Counted from the stretch's first letter, positions 27,326-36,980 are shown. The stretch is DNA of 64,000 nt from Catellatospora methionotrophica (GCF_011297335.1 NZ_JAAOTJ010000020.1:1-64000); one strand, 5' to 3'. Notes: generated by a model from the sequence alone, not told the origin. Program-made: numbers and translations.

Positions 27326-28732
27326 TCAGGCGGCGGGGCCGTCCGTTGCGGGGTCCGGCCCGGACGGCTGCCCGGTGGAACCGTCCGGCTCGGCCGCGGC
27401 CGGTTCGGCCCCAGCGGTTGCTGTCTCGGCGGGTTCGGGTTCGGCCGGGACGGCGATCAGCGCCTGTGCCAGCTCCTCGACCAGCAGGCCGCATTGCCAC
27501 GGACGGGCGCCCAGGTCGCTGAGCAGCTTGGTGACCGTGGCCGGGTCCGGCTCGGCGGGCGGCTCCCAGGCCAGCCGCCGGACGAACTCCGGGGTGATCA
27601 GGTTCTCCGGTGGCAGGTGGTGCTGCTCGGCGATCCTGGTGACCACCTCACGGCAGCGGGCCAGCCGCGCGGCGGCCTCAGGGTCCTTGTCGGCCCACCG
27701 GTGCGGCGGGGGCGGCCCCTCGAACACGGGCGTGGTGGGCAGCGCGTCGTCGGGCAGGGCGCGCGCCTCGTCGAGCGCCTCCAGCCACGTCGTCGCCAGG
27801 CGGCGTACCGACCGGCCACCGAAACCCGGCAGCAGCAGCAGCTCGCGCTCGGTCTTGGGGTTCATCTCCGCCGCCGCGACGATCGCCGCGTCGGGCAGCA
27901 CCCGTCCCGGAGCGGTGTCCCGGCGGATCGCGATGGTGTCCCGGGCGTACCACAACGCGCGCACCCGCGACTGGGCCCGCGCGCCGCGCACCCGGTGCAT
28001 GCCGGAGGTGCGCCGCCACGGGTCGGTCCGCTGCTTGGGCGGGCGGGCGCCGCTCGCGACCAGGGCCGCGAACTCCTCGGCGGCCCAGGCGGACTTGCCC
28101 TGGCGGTCCAGCTCCTCGGCGAGCGCGTCACGCAGCTCCACGAGCAGCTCGACATCCAGCGCGGCGTAGGTCAGCCAGTCCTGGGGGAGCGGACGGGTGG
28201 ACCAGTCGGCCGCAGAGTGATGCTTCTCCAGGGTGCGTCCCATTAGCTGTTCGGTCAGCGCGGCCAGGCCGACCCGCTCGAAGTCGGCCAGACGGGCGGC
28301 CAATTCCGTGTCGAACAGCCGCCGCGGCCGCAGACCCACCTCGGCCAGGCACGGCAGGTCCTGGCTGGCCGCGTGAAGCACCCACTCGGTGTCCGCGAGC
28401 GCCTCGTCCAAGGCGGACAGATCACCCAGCGGTACGGGGTCGATGAGTGCCGTGCCGGCCCCGCGGCGGCGCAGCTGGACCAGGTACGCACGCTGGCTGT
28501 AACGGAAGCCGGAGGCCCGTTCGGCGTCGACGGCGACCGGGCCCGTGCCGGCGGCGAACCTCGCCACGACCTCGGCGAACTCGGCGGGGGTGACCACCGG
28601 TTCGGGGGTGCCGTCGGCAGGCTCGGTCAGCAGTGTCGGCCCACCGCCGTCGGGTGTCGCGTCCGGCGCGCCGTCGCCTGTCGGCGTGCGATGGCGGGTC
28701 CGACGGCGCAGTGGTGCGTCCTCGTCGGTCAT
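27326..28732 (-). CDS. rnd: Ribonuclease D family 3'-5' exonuclease
   Basis: The 468-residue protein has an RNase D catalytic domain (about 45-220) with the DEDD acidic residues: Asp69 and Glu71 in VAVDAERASG, an Asp in HAASQDL and the YAALDVELL site. An HRDC-type helical domain follows (about 260-345), and the C-terminus is Pro/Ala/Glu-rich. The family trims stable RNA 3' ends. Ala between the first two acids is usual for the actinobacterial branch. A TACGGT hexamer at 28739-28744 lies 6 bases before the ATG, so the mRNA is probably leaderless. It commonly sits near DUF3000 and hemE in actinobacteria, as it does here. Confidence 0.92.
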   Translation of the reverse strand: MTDEDAPLRRRTRHRTPTGDGAPDATPDGGGPTLLTEPADGTPEPVVTPAEFAEVVARFAAGTGPVAVDAERASGFRYSQRAYLVQLRRRGAGTALIDPVPLGDLSALDEALADTEWVLHAASQDLPCLAEVGLRPRRLFDTELAARLADFERVGLAALTEQLMGRTLEKHHSAADWSTRPLPQDWLTYAALDVELLVELRDALAEELDRQGKSAWAAEEFAALVASGARPPKQRTDPWRRTSGMHRVRGARAQSRVRALWYARDTIAIRRDTAPGRVLPDAAIVAAAEMNPKTERELLLLPGFGGRSVRRLATTWLEALDEARALPDDALPTTPVFEGPPPPHRWADKDPEAAARLARCREVVTRIAEQHHLPPENLITPEFVRRLAWEPPAEPDPATVTKLLSDLGARPWQCGLLVEELAQALIAVPAEPEPAETATAGAEPAAAEPDGSTGQPSGPDPATDGPAA

Positions 28733-28926
28733 GGTCACACCGTACGGCCAGCCGGTCGGCGATGACGGCAGCACCCCGGGTATGGCGCGTCGGTGACGGT
28801 TGGGACAGGTGTGACGGACCTGTGTACGTCGTGCGCAGAGGCTTGCGAACGGGGGTGATGGAAGTCGACGGCACCCAGTATGGTGTGCCAGCCGATCGCA
28901 CATGAGCGGCGCACGGGGAGGAATAC

Positions 28927-30186
28927 ATGAGCACGGGTCCGCAGCCCGGCGCGTCGCAGGGCGCTGCCCCGCAGGGCGTGCCCGCACCGCATCCCGGTGC
29001 CCCCATCCCGGCCCAGCCGGTTCCGACACAGCACGTTCCGGCCCAGCCGGTTCCGGCACAGCACGTTCCAGCCCAGCCGGTTCCGGTCCAGCCGCAGACG
29101 GTTCCGGTCCAGCCGCAGCCCGTCCAGGGTTACCCGGTCCCGAGTCAGCCCGTTCCGGTCCAGGCGCGGCCGGTCGCGGGGCCCTACCCGCCCGTTCCGG
29201 CCGGACCGGTGCCCGGTGCGCAGGGTCTGCCGGGGGGTCACCTTCCGCCGGTGCCGCCCGGTCACCAGCCGGGGCCGTACCCGCCCGCGGGTCAGCCGCC
29301 GCAGCCGTGGCAGCCGCAGCCCGCGCCGGTCGCCTACGCGCTGCCCCCGCATCCCGCCTCCGGTGTGCCGGTGCCGCCCGCCCCGCCCAGGTCCGGCGGC
29401 CTGCTGCGCCGGGTGCTGCGCTTCAACACGGTGCTCGTCGTGCTGCTGGCCGTGCTGATCGGCATGGTGGCCTGGCAGAGCGTGCGGATCGGCGAGCTGA
29501 GCACCGCGCTGCGGGGTGCCGACCAGCGCCTGTCCGACCTGCAGAAAGAGGACGCCAGCCGCCTGGACGAGGCCGACGCCCGGCTCGGCGCGCTGGAGAA
29601 GGAGGTCGGCGGGGCCTTCAACGTGGAGAAGCTCGCCGCGGCCGTGCTGCCCAGCGTCTTCCGCGTGGAGGCCGGTCCGTACACGGGCACGGCGTTCGCG
29701 GTCGGGCCCAAGGCCGGCGACGGCGGCACCAACCTGTTCACGAACTTCCACGTCGTCGAGGCGCTGTACAAGGACGGCGGCCGCACCGTGAAAATCACGC
29801 GAGACGGCCAGCGGTTCGATGCGAAGATCGTCGCGGTCAACAAGCTCCGTGATGTGGCACATCTGCACACCACGGCCAAGTTCACCGGTCTCACGGTCAC
29901 CAAGACGCCCGCCAAGCCCGGCCAGCAGATCATCGCGGTCGGCGCTCCGCTGGGCCTCACCGACACCGTCACCAGCGGCGTCATCAGCGCGATCCGGGAG
30001 ACCGGCTACGAAGAGGGCCCGATGGTGCAGTTCGACGCCGCCATCAACCCCGGCAACTCCGGCGGCCCGGTGATCAACGGGCAGCAGCAGGTCGTCGGCA
30101 TCACCGTCGCCGGATACCTCAACGCCGAAGGCCTCGGCCTGGCGATCCCGATCGCCGACGCCTGCAAGCTCTTCACCATCTGCTGA
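28927..30186 (+). CDS. Membrane-anchored trypsin-like serine protease
   Basis: The product has 419 residues. Residues 1-155 are a cytoplasmic Pro/Gln/Val-rich repeat (units like AQPVP). Next come one transmembrane helix (about 168-183), a heptad-rich stalk (186-230) and an S1/HtrA-like protease domain. The catalytic triad is visible: His275 in TNFHVV, Asp309 in KLRDVAHL and Ser378 in NPGNSGGP. No PDZ domain follows, so it is shorter than HtrA. ATG at 28927 follows GGGGAGG. The next gene, 48 bases downstream, encodes a protein of the same plan without a protease domain. A role in envelope protein quality control or regulated proteolysis is inferred. Confidence 0.88.
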   Translation: MSTGPQPGASQGAAPQGVPAPHPGAPIPAQPVPTQHVPAQPVPAQHVPAQPVPVQPQTVPVQPQPVQGYPVPSQPVPVQARPVAGPYPPVPAGPVPGAQGLPGGHLPPVPPGHQPGPYPPAGQPPQPWQPQPAPVAYALPPHPASGVPVPPAPPRSGGLLRRVLRFNTVLVVLLAVLIGMVAWQSVRIGELSTALRGADQRLSDLQKEDASRLDEADARLGALEKEVGGAFNVEKLAAAVLPSVFRVEAGPYTGTAFAVGPKAGDGGTNLFTNFHVVEALYKDGGRTVKITRDGQRFDAKIVAVNKLRDVAHLHTTAKFTGLTVTKTPAKPGQQIIAVGAPLGLTDTVTSGVISAIRETGYEEGPMVQFDAAINPGNSGGPVINGQQQVVGITVAGYLNAEGLGLAIPIADACKLFTIC

Positions 30187-30234
30187 CCGGAACCCCTTCG
30201 GCTCGGCATGCACCACCACACGGAGGAAACAGTC

Positions 30235-31176
30235 ATGACCCACCCCGCGTCCCCGGCCGACGAGGCTCCCGCCGCGGCAGTGCCCGCGCAGACGCCCGCT
30301 CTCCCGGAGACCGCTCCCGCCACGCAGCCCGTGGCGGTCACCCCCGCCCCGGTGGCCCCGGCCTACCCCGCCGCCGCGGACGCCACCGTCGCGCAGCCGA
30401 CCGCCGCGCTGCCCGCGGACGCGTACGCCGCCGCCGCGCAGCCGGTCTCCGGCTACCCGGCAACCGCTCCGCAGCAGGCCGCCGGTTACCCGGCCGCCGC
30501 AGCGCAGCCCGTCGCGGGCTACCCGGCCGTGCCGCAGCAGGCCGCCGGCTACCCCGCCGCGCAGCCGGTCTCCGGTTACCCCGCCGCTGCCCCGCAGGCC
30601 GCTTACCCGGCCACTGCCCCGCAGGCCGCTTACCCGGCCACGGCTGCGCAGCCGGGTGCGTACCCGGCCGCGCCGGCGCCCGCGCAGGCGGGTTACCCGG
30701 CGGGTTACCCGGCCATCCCGGCGCAGCCTGAGGGCTACCCGGTGTCGGCGGTGCCGGTGTCGGCGTACCCGACCTCGGGCTACGGTTACCCGGCTCCCGT
30801 CCCGGCACCGGTCAAGAAGTCCAAGGCCACGCTGGTGCTGGGTATCCTGACCGGTCTGCTCGTGCTGGCCACCGGCGTGATGACCACGCTGTTCGTGCTC
30901 AAGTCCGGCGAGCTGAACGACACCAGGACGACGCTGACCCAGCAGGTCGCCGACCGCGACAAGAGCATCAAGTCCAAGGACGGCGAGATCTCCTCGGGCA
31001 AGTCGCAGCTGGAGAGCACCAAGGACGAGCTGGCGAAGTCCAAGCAGGACCTCGAGGGCGTACAGAACGAGAACAAGGCGATGGTGGCCTGCCTCGACAA
31101 GCTCGACGCGTTCTTCAGCGCCCCGTCCGAGGCGCGGGCCAAGGCCCTCGACAAGGCCTGCAAGGCCTACCTCTGA
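30235..31176 (+). CDS. Pro/Ala-rich single-pass membrane protein with coiled-coil domain
   Basis: The 313-residue protein has an N-terminal low-complexity region (about 1-190) built on GYPA/AYPA repeats, one membrane helix (about 200-223) and an extracytoplasmic coiled coil of about 60 residues. A short C-terminal helical tail has two cysteines (MVACLDK and KACKAYL). It has no recognisable enzymatic domain. ATG at 30235 follows GGAGG with 8-base spacing. It lies directly downstream of the protease gene and shares the order cytoplasmic repeat, helix, coiled coil. The two products probably associate, but this is inference. Confidence 0.85.
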   Translation: MTHPASPADEAPAAAVPAQTPALPETAPATQPVAVTPAPVAPAYPAAADATVAQPTAALPADAYAAAAQPVSGYPATAPQQAAGYPAAAAQPVAGYPAVPQQAAGYPAAQPVSGYPAAAPQAAYPATAPQAAYPATAAQPGAYPAAPAPAQAGYPAGYPAIPAQPEGYPVSAVPVSAYPTSGYGYPAPVPAPVKKSKATLVLGILTGLLVLATGVMTTLFVLKSGELNDTRTTLTQQVADRDKSIKSKDGEISSGKSQLESTKDELAKSKQDLEGVQNENKAMVACLDKLDAFFSAPSEARAKALDKACKAYL

Positions 31177-31265
31177 CGCTCGCTTGACGCTCGCCCGAGG
31201 GCACGTACCCACCGCCACCCGCCCGACGGCCGCCTCGCCCCGCGCCGCCCCTGCGGCTCGACACA

Positions 31266-31324
31266 GACGCTGGCCTATCTGGATGACAAAGTCGTGATCG
31301 ACTTCATCCAGATAGGCCAGCGTC
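31266..31324. repeat. Intergenic hairpin, family C copy 1
   Basis: A perfect 21-bp inverted repeat (31266-31286 with 31304-31324) starts with GACGCTGGCCTATCT. A 5-bp inner stem (AGTCG/CGACT) lies in the loop. It sits between convergent gene ends. The same 15-base outer arm recurs at 62345-62403. Confidence 0.82.
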
Positions 31325-31367
31325 GATTCAAAGCGGGTGCGGAAGCGGTGGCTGGTGGCCGGAGGTG

Positions 31368-31940
31368 TCAGCGCTGTTCGACGCGGCGCAGCGGCAGGGC
31401 GGAGACGCCGACCGGGGGCAGTCCCGCGGTCGAGGCGAGCAGCGCGCACCAGGCCGCGACGTGGCCTTCCAGGTTCAGGTCCAGCGGCGTCCAGGAGGCG
31501 CGCAGCTCCAGGTCGGTGGTCGCGGGGCCGTCGGCGGCCAGTGCGCCGAAGCGGCTGGAGATGGTCTGTGTCACCGTGCCGCCGATCGCGGCGTATCCGG
31601 AGCTGTGCGCGTCGAGCGCGTCGACCAGCCAGCTCCAGCCCACCTGGGGCAGCAGCGGGTCGGTGGCCAGCTCGGGTTCCAGTTCCGCGGTGACGTACGT
31701 GACGAGCCTCGTGTCGCCCTCCCACGCCTCGTGGCCTGCCGGGTCGTGCAGCAGGATGAGGCGCCCGGTGGTGACCTCCTCGTCGCGGCGCAGCACGGTC
31801 GCGCCGAGGGCGAAGGCGTACGGGGCGAGCCGGCTCGGGGCCGGCACCTCTTCCAGCGCTATCTCGCTCCGGGGGTGGGCGGCACGCAGCGCGGTGACGG
31901 CGCGCGTGAACGTCTCGGGGAGTGCCGTCGTGAGCGCCAT
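31368..31940 (-). CDS. DUF3000 domain-containing protein
   Basis: The 190-residue product spans the whole DUF3000 family, a soluble actinobacterial protein of unknown function. Recognisable conserved parts are the LGATVLRRDEEVTTGRLILL region and the TPLDLNLEGHVAAWCALLAS segment. It is usually encoded next to hemE and RNase D, as here. A TAGGGT hexamer at 31947-31952 lies 6 bases before the ATG and there is no Shine-Dalgarno sequence, so the transcript is probably leaderless. It diverges from hemE. Confidence 0.9.
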   Translation of the reverse strand: MALTTALPETFTRAVTALRAAHPRSEIALEEVPAPSRLAPYAFALGATVLRRDEEVTTGRLILLHDPAGHEAWEGDTRLVTYVTAELEPELATDPLLPQVGWSWLVDALDAHSSGYAAIGGTVTQTISSRFGALAADGPATTDLELRASWTPLDLNLEGHVAAWCALLASTAGLPPVGVSALPLRRVEQR

Positions 31941-32044
31941 AGCCGTACCCTAGGGCGCTTCGGGACCGTTGTCGTGGTTCGGCGCGCCGATACGGCTCAC
32001 ATCAGCGCCACCCGTTCGGAGATCGTTATCTGACCGGTGGCACG

Positions 32045-33115
32045 ATGGCCGGGATGAGCAGCGCAGAGCAGACCAGTCCCGCGGACCGCCCGACGGCCGG
32101 TTCCGCTTTCGTCCGCGCGTGCCGGGGCGAGTCCGTCCCGCATACCCCCGTGTGGTTCATGCGGCAGGCGGGGCGTTCCCTGCCGGAGTACCGCGAGCTG
32201 CGCGCCGGGGTCCGCATGCTGGAGTCCTGCCGGCGGCCGGACCTGGTCACCGAGATAACCCTGCAGCCGGTGCGCCGCCACGGCGTGGACGCGGCCATCT
32301 TCTTCAGCGACATCATGGTGCCGCTGGACGCCGCCGGGATCGACCTGGACATCGTCGCGGGGACCGGGCCGGTCGTCGCCGAGCCGGTGCGTACGCTCGC
32401 CGACCTGGACCGGGTGCGCCCGCTGGACCCGGCTGCCGTGTCCTACGTGGACGAGGCCGTCCGGCTGCTGACCGCCGAACTCGGCGCGACCCCGCTGATC
32501 GGCTTCGCGGGCGCGCCGTTCACGCTGGCCAGCTACCTGGTCGAGGGCGGCCCGTCGCGCAACCACACCCAGACCAAGGCCCTGATGTACGGCGACCCGC
32601 AGCTCTGGCACGCGCTGCTGGACCGGCTGGCCGACATCACGCTGACCTTCCTGCGGGTGCAGATCGCCGCGGGCGTCAGCGCCGTGCAGCTGTTCGACTC
32701 GTGGGTCGGCGCGCTGTCCGAAGCGGACTACCGCGAGTACGTGCAGCCGCACTCCCGCAAGGTGCTGTCCGGTCTGGCCGACGCCGGGCTGCCGCGCATC
32801 CACTTCGGCGTGGGCACCGGCCTGCTGCTGCCCGCGATGGCGCAGGCGGGCGCGGACGTGGTCGGCGTCGACTGGCGCACCCCGCTGGACCAGGCGGCCA
32901 AGCTGGTGCCGGGGCACCCGGTGCAGGGCAACCTCGACCCGGCCGTGCTGTTCGCGCCGTGGGAGGTCGTCGAGCGCGAGGTGCGCCGCGTGCTCGCCGA
33001 AGGCCGCAACACCCCCGGCCACATCTTCAACCTCGGCCACGGCGTGCTGCCCGAGACCGATCCCACCGTGCTCACCCGCGTCGTAGAGCTGGTGCACACG
33101 CTCAGCGCCCGATGA
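32045..33115 (+). CDS. hemE: Uroporphyrinogen decarboxylase
   Basis: The 356-residue enzyme removes four carboxyl groups from uroporphyrinogen III to give coproporphyrinogen III. The signature [16 protein letters not shown] near the N-terminus and the [12 protein letters not shown] motif are both present, as are the active-site Asp in SDIMVPLDA and the late [12 protein letters not shown]. Length is normal. The start is either ATG at 32045 or ATG at 32054; neither has a clear ribosome site. The gene is followed by hemG and hemQ on the same strand, a heme biosynthesis operon of the Gram-positive type. Confidence 0.96.
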   Translation: MAGMSSAEQTSPADRPTAGSAFVRACRGESVPHTPVWFMRQAGRSLPEYRELRAGVRMLESCRRPDLVTEITLQPVRRHGVDAAIFFSDIMVPLDAAGIDLDIVAGTGPVVAEPVRTLADLDRVRPLDPAAVSYVDEAVRLLTAELGATPLIGFAGAPFTLASYLVEGGPSRNHTQTKALMYGDPQLWHALLDRLADITLTFLRVQIAAGVSAVQLFDSWVGALSEADYREYVQPHSRKVLSGLADAGLPRIHFGVGTGLLLPAMAQAGADVVGVDWRTPLDQAAKLVPGHPVQGNLDPAVLFAPWEVVEREVRRVLAEGRNTPGHIFNLGHGVLPETDPTVLTRVVELVHTLSAR

Positions 33116-33170
33116 GCGAGCAGACCGTGACCCCTCGCCGCGCCGTCGGCGAGCGCGGCGAGGAGCGGGC

Positions 33171-34562
33171 ATGAACAAGCACACCGTCGTCGTCGGGGGC
33201 GGGATCGCCGGGCTGGCGGCCGCGCTGCGGCTGTCGGGCGCGGGCGGCCGGGTGACCCTGGTGGAGCAGTCCGCCCGGTTGGGCGGCCGGATCAGCACCC
33301 GGCCCGACGGCGTCGACACCGGCGCGGAGCAGTTCCTGATGCGCGACCCGGCCGGTGGCCCGAGCGGCGCGAAGCGGCTGGTCGACGAGCTGGGGCTGGG
33401 GGAGCGGCTGGTCCACCCGGCGGTTTCCGGGGCCGGGCTGTGGCTGGGCGGGCGGCTGCGCCCGCTGCCCGGCGGCACCGTGATGGGCGTGCCCGGCCCG
33501 CAGGCGGCACTCGACGGCATCGCCGCGATCGACGACCACGACGCGGACCGCGGCGTCCCGGTGCTGCCCGTGGGCGAGGACCGGTCCGTGGGCGCGCTGG
33601 TCCGCGAGCGCCTCGGCGGCGAGGTCGTCACGCACCTGGTCGATCCGCTGCTCGGCGGCGTGTACGCGGGCAGCGCCGACGGCCTGTCGCTGGCCGCCAC
33701 GGTGCCCGCACTGCACCGGCTGCTCGCCACCGAGCACACGCTGCGCGGCGCGGTGGCGCTGACCGCGGCCGCGAGCCGGGCACACCAGCCCGGCAGCCCC
33801 GTGTTCGGCACGCTGCGCGGCGGCCTCGGCAGCCTTGTCGACGCCGCAGTAGCCGAGCTGCGCCGACGCGGGGTGACCGTGCTGACCGGCGTGCCGGTGC
33901 GGCGGCTGGAGCGCCACGGCGCGGGCTGGGCGCTCGCGGTCGGTGCGGCCGCGCCCGACGCCCCCGAGAGCGTGCGCGCGCAGCGCGTCGAGTGCGACGC
34001 GGTGGTGCTGGCGGTGCCCGCCCGCCCGGCGTCGCGGCTGCTGCACGAGGAGTTCCCGGACGCGGCGGGCCTGGTCGGCACGCTCGACTACGCCAGCGTC
34101 GGGCTGGTGACGCTCGAACTGGCCGGGGTCGACCTGCCGACGCTGACCGGCTTCCTGGTCCCGGCCGACCAGGGGCTCACCATCAAGGCGGCCACCTTCT
34201 TCAGCACCAAGTGGGCCCACCACGCCCGCCCGGACGGCCGGGTGCTGCTGCGCGCCAGCGTCGGCCGGCACGGCGAGCAGGCCACACTCCAGCGGCCCGA
34301 TGCGGAGCTGGTGCGTACGGTGCTCGCCGATCTGGGCACGGTGCTCGGCACGGCGCTGCCCGCGCCCGTCGCGGCGGAGGTGACCCGCTGGGGCGGCGGG
34401 CTGCCGCAGTACGCCCCCGGGCATGTGGACCGGGTCGCCCAGGCCCGCACCCTGCTGGCCGACCTGCCGCTGGCGCTGGCCGGCGCGGCCTTCGACGGCG
34501 TGGGCATCCCCGCCTGCGTCACGTCCGCGGAGCAGGCCGCCGACCGGATTCTGGAAGGATGA
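33171..34562 (+). CDS. hemG: Oxygen-dependent coproporphyrinogen/protoporphyrinogen oxidase (HemY/CgoX type)
   Basis: This 463-residue FAD enzyme has the N-terminal dinucleotide motif [14 protein letters not shown] followed by LGGRI, and a C-terminal FAD-contact region ([21 protein letters not shown], about 440-460). In actinobacteria that carry HemQ/ChdC, this oxidase is expected to turn coproporphyrinogen III into coproporphyrin III rather than act on protoporphyrinogen. The neighbouring hemQ supports that reading. ATG at 33171 follows AGGAG. The stop overlaps an ATG near the start of hemQ, which indicates coupling. Confidence 0.93.
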   Translation: MNKHTVVVGGGIAGLAAALRLSGAGGRVTLVEQSARLGGRISTRPDGVDTGAEQFLMRDPAGGPSGAKRLVDELGLGERLVHPAVSGAGLWLGGRLRPLPGGTVMGVPGPQAALDGIAAIDDHDADRGVPVLPVGEDRSVGALVRERLGGEVVTHLVDPLLGGVYAGSADGLSLAATVPALHRLLATEHTLRGAVALTAAASRAHQPGSPVFGTLRGGLGSLVDAAVAELRRRGVTVLTGVPVRRLERHGAGWALAVGAAAPDAPESVRAQRVECDAVVLAVPARPASRLLHEEFPDAAGLVGTLDYASVGLVTLELAGVDLPTLTGFLVPADQGLTIKAATFFSTKWAHHARPDGRVLLRASVGRHGEQATLQRPDAELVRTVLADLGTVLGTALPAPVAAEVTRWGGGLPQYAPGHVDRVAQARTLLADLPLALAGAAFDGVGIPACVTSAEQAADRILEG

Positions 34563-34567
34563 CCGGC

Positions 34568-35269
34568 ATGACCGAACAGACCAACGCGGCCCGGCTGCGC
34601 GAGCTCAACGACACCATCCGGTACACGATGTGGTCGGTGTTCCGGGTCAAGGGCCCGCTGCCCTCGATCCGGTCTGAGGTGTCCGGCGAGGTCGAGGGGC
34701 TGTTCGCCCAGCTCGCCGACAGGGACGTCACGGTGCGCGGCGTCTACGACGTGGCTGGCCTGCGGGCGGACGCGGACGTGATGATCTGGTGGCACTCGGG
34801 CTCGTCGGACGCGCTGCAGGACGCGTACGGGCTGTTCCGCCGGACGGCGCTGGGCAAGTGCCTGACCCCGGTGTGGTCGCAGGCCGCGCTGCACCGGCCC
34901 GCCGAGTTCAACAAGAGCCACATCCCGGCCTTCCTGGCCGGTGAGGAGGCCCGCCGGTACATCTGCGTGTACCCGTTCGTGCGCTCGTACGAGTGGTACC
35001 TGCTGCCCGACGAGGAGCGGCGGGAGATGCTGGCCGAGCACGGCAAGATGGCGCGCGGCTACCCGGACGTGCGGGCCAACACCGTGGCCTCGTTCGCGCT
35101 GGGCGACTACGAGTGGATGCTGGCGTTCGAGGCCGACGAACTGCACCGGATCGTGGACCTGATGCGGGACCTGCGCGCCTCGTCCGCGCGGCGCCATGTT
35201 CGCGAGGAGGTTCCGTTCTACACGGGCCGCCGCCGGTCGGTGGAGGACATCGTCGCGGCCCTGCCGTAG
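34568..35269 (+). CDS. hemQ: Coproheme decarboxylase HemQ/ChdC
   Basis: The enzyme oxidatively decarboxylates coproheme to heme b, the last step of the coproporphyrin-dependent pathway. The 233-residue actinobacterial-type protein has the expected catalytic Tyr135 (ICVYPF), the proximal heme ligand His158 (LAEHGK) and the distal His118 (KSHIPA). From memory these numbers coincide with those reported for the Corynebacterium diphtheriae enzyme. The start at 34568 gives this numbering and lies 9 bases after GGAAGG. An ATG at 34559 overlapping the hemG stop is the alternative. It is the last gene of hemE-hemG-hemQ. Confidence 0.95.
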   Translation: MTEQTNAARLRELNDTIRYTMWSVFRVKGPLPSIRSEVSGEVEGLFAQLADRDVTVRGVYDVAGLRADADVMIWWHSGSSDALQDAYGLFRRTALGKCLTPVWSQAALHRPAEFNKSHIPAFLAGEEARRYICVYPFVRSYEWYLLPDEERREMLAEHGKMARGYPDVRANTVASFALGDYEWMLAFEADELHRIVDLMRDLRASSARRHVREEVPFYTGRRRSVEDIVAALP

Positions 35270-35351
35270 GGGAGCGCTCCCGGCGCGGCGTCGTCTCCAG
35301 CAGGCCCGGAGAAAGTTCTGCAAACTGTAGGGCAACCCATGCAACTTATTT

Positions 35352-35371
35352 GCACGATCGTGCCCTACACT
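35352..35371 (+). promoter_or_regulatory. Promoter and candidate operator of the first LacI gene
   Basis: A perfect 12-bp palindrome GCACGATCGTGC (35352-35363) is followed by the -10 hexamer TACACT (35366-35371), 8 bases before the ATG at 35380. The palindrome lies between -10 and -35, where a repressor would block polymerase. Autoregulation is inferred. Confidence 0.55.
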
Positions 35372-35379
35372 TGCGTACC

Positions 35380-36399
35380 ATGACGCGCAGACTCGCCGAA
35401 GTGGCGAAGTACGTGGGAGTGAGCACGGCAACCGTGAGCAGAGTGCTCAACGGCCGCCCCGGCATCTCCGAGGCCACCCGAACGGCCGTGCTCACCGCGC
35501 TGGACGTGCTCGGCTACGAGCGGCCCACCAAGCTGCGCGGCGAACGGGCCCGGCTGGTCGGCCTCGTGCTGCCCGAGTTGCAGAACCCCATCTTCCCGGC
35601 GTTCGCCGAGGTCGTGGCCGGAGCACTGGCCAAGCGCGGGTTCACCCCGGTGCTGTGCACCCGCACCGCCGACGGCGTGGCCGAGTCCGACTACGTGGAC
35701 ATGCTGCTGGAGCAGCAGGTCTCCGGCGTGATCTTCGCGGGCGGCAACTACGCCCAGGCCGACGCCGACCACGAGCACTACCGGCGGCTGCTCGACCGGG
35801 GACTGCCCGCGATACTGGTCAACGCCGGCATCGACGACCTGGGCTTCCCCCGGGTGTCGGCCGACGACGCGGTGGCCACCGAGCAGGCGTACAACCACCT
35901 GGTGTCGCTGGGCCACGACCGGATCGGCCTGATCCTGGGCCCGCCCGACCACATGCCGTCCTCGCGCAAGCGCCAGGCCTTCCCCGGCGCCGACGACATG
36001 GTCGAGCGCACCATCTTCTCCATGGAGGGCGGCCACGCCGCCGCGGCGCGGCTAATCTCGCGCGGCGTCACCGGCCTGATCTGCGCCTCCGACGTTCTGG
36101 CCCTCGGCGCGGTCCGCGGCGCGCGGCGGCTGGGCCTGTCCGTGCCCGGTGACGTGTCACTGGTCGGCTACGACGACTCGGCCGTGATGACCTGCACCGA
36201 TCCGCCGCTGACCACGGTGCGCCAGCCGATCGAGGCGATGGGCCAGGCCGCGGTGGCCCTGCTGGTCAGCGAGATCGCGGGCAACGTGGTCCCCGCCGAC
36301 GAGCTGCTGTTCGAGACCGAACTCGTGGTACGCGGCTCCACCGCCGCCGTGCCCGCCAGCGCCCGCCTCGTCCCCGCCCAGGCCCGCGCCACCGACTGA
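35380..36399 (+). CDS. LacI family transcriptional regulator (first copy)
   Basis: The 339-residue regulator has an N-terminal helix-turn-helix (RRLAEVAKYVGVSTATVSRV), the hinge helix and a periplasmic-binding-type effector domain (about 60-325). Its first 80 residues differ from those of the second LacI (45945-46943) at only about two positions, while the effector domains diverge; this copy is about four residues shorter near residue 200. It lies upstream of the sugar ABC genes, and an alpha-glucoside or nigero-oligosaccharide effector is inferred from that context. The ATG is probably leaderless. The start was fixed by the family N-terminus. Confidence 0.94.
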   Translation: MTRRLAEVAKYVGVSTATVSRVLNGRPGISEATRTAVLTALDVLGYERPTKLRGERARLVGLVLPELQNPIFPAFAEVVAGALAKRGFTPVLCTRTADGVAESDYVDMLLEQQVSGVIFAGGNYAQADADHEHYRRLLDRGLPAILVNAGIDDLGFPRVSADDAVATEQAYNHLVSLGHDRIGLILGPPDHMPSSRKRQAFPGADDMVERTIFSMEGGHAAAARLISRGVTGLICASDVLALGAVRGARRLGLSVPGDVSLVGYDDSAVMTCTDPPLTTVRQPIEAMGQAAVALLVSEIAGNVVPADELLFETELVVRGSTAAVPASARLVPAQARATD

Positions 36400-36416
36400 C
36401 CCCTCTCCGCCTGACC

Positions 36417-36454
36417 GGCTCCGTCCACCCCGTGCAAACGGTGTGCACGGAGCC
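36417..36454 (+). terminator. Terminator hairpin after the first LacI gene
   Basis: GGCTCCGT (36417-36424) pairs with ACGGAGCC (36447-36454). An alternative inner pairing of CCGTGCA with TGCACGG at 36430-36450 is possible. It starts 18 bases after the stop. Confidence 0.6.
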
Positions 36455-36506
36455 GTCCTCGTTTCCGTTTCCGTCGCCGTCGGGGCGGAGGAGGTAGGTA
36501 GGCGTG

Positions 36507-36571
36507 ATGATCGCTGTCTCGGGTCATGATCTGCGGTCCAACCACACCTTCTGACCCGAAACGGCGATCAT
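36507..36571. repeat. Intergenic hairpin, family B copy 2
   Basis: The arms 36507-36526 and 36552-36571 (20 bases each) pair at 18 positions. The arm contains ATGATCGCTGTCTCGGGTCA, nearly the same as the copy at 23909. Here it lies about 110 bases after the LacI stop, between tandem genes. Confidence 0.78.
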
Positions 36572-36642
36572 GCGCCCCGCCGCCGCGACGCTCCCCTGCC
36601 ACGGCCCGGCCCACCGCACGGCGGCTCCCGAGGGCGCTTGAA

Positions 36643-36657
36643 ACGTTGCGTAAACGT
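36643..36657. promoter_or_regulatory. Candidate LacI operator (distal)
   Basis: ACGTT-N5-AACGT is a perfect inverted repeat that contains TTGCGTAA (36646-36653). The same octamer recurs at 36931-36938, just upstream of the operon promoter. Binding by one of the LacI regulators is inferred. Confidence 0.4.
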
Positions 36658-36930
36658 GACCGCCGTCGGCCACGGTCGGTCCCCTCCCCGCACCGGCTGC
36701 ACCAGCCGCGTCCCAGCTCACCCCCGGATGCCCCCTCCGTTGCCGCCTTTGCGCCCGTGAGCTGCACTTTCATGACTTCTCGGCGATCACAGCGCACACC
36801 ACACCGCAAAGACCTGACCGCCTGGAAGCCAGATTGCGAAACGGTATCGACACATGGCATGTGAACCAGGCCACACGCGTCCCTTCCAGCGCAGACGTCA
36901 GCCGACGCGCGACAACGTTCGGTCGAAAAA

Positions 36931-36980
36931 TTGCGTAACTATCTCGACACCTTGCGGACATGAGTCGCCATCGCTACAGT
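36931..36980 (+). promoter_or_regulatory. Promoter of the sugar ABC operon with proximal operator-like site
   Basis: The -35 TTGCGG (36952-36957) and -10 TACAGT (36975-36980) are separated by 17 bases, a good sigma-A promoter. TTGCGTAA at 36931-36938 lies just upstream. The mRNA would carry a leader of about 125 bases. Confidence 0.65.

Noticed and set aside
30400-30800. Repetitive GYPA-coding DNA as a possible satellite or CRISPR-like array
   Set aside because: The repeats are in frame, irregular in length and encode a low-complexity protein tail, with no constant spacer pattern.
35380-36399. A frameshift in the first LacI gene suspected from a gap in comparison with the second copy
   Set aside because: The gap is about four residues and in frame, and sequence on both sides aligns well, so it is an ordinary deletion.
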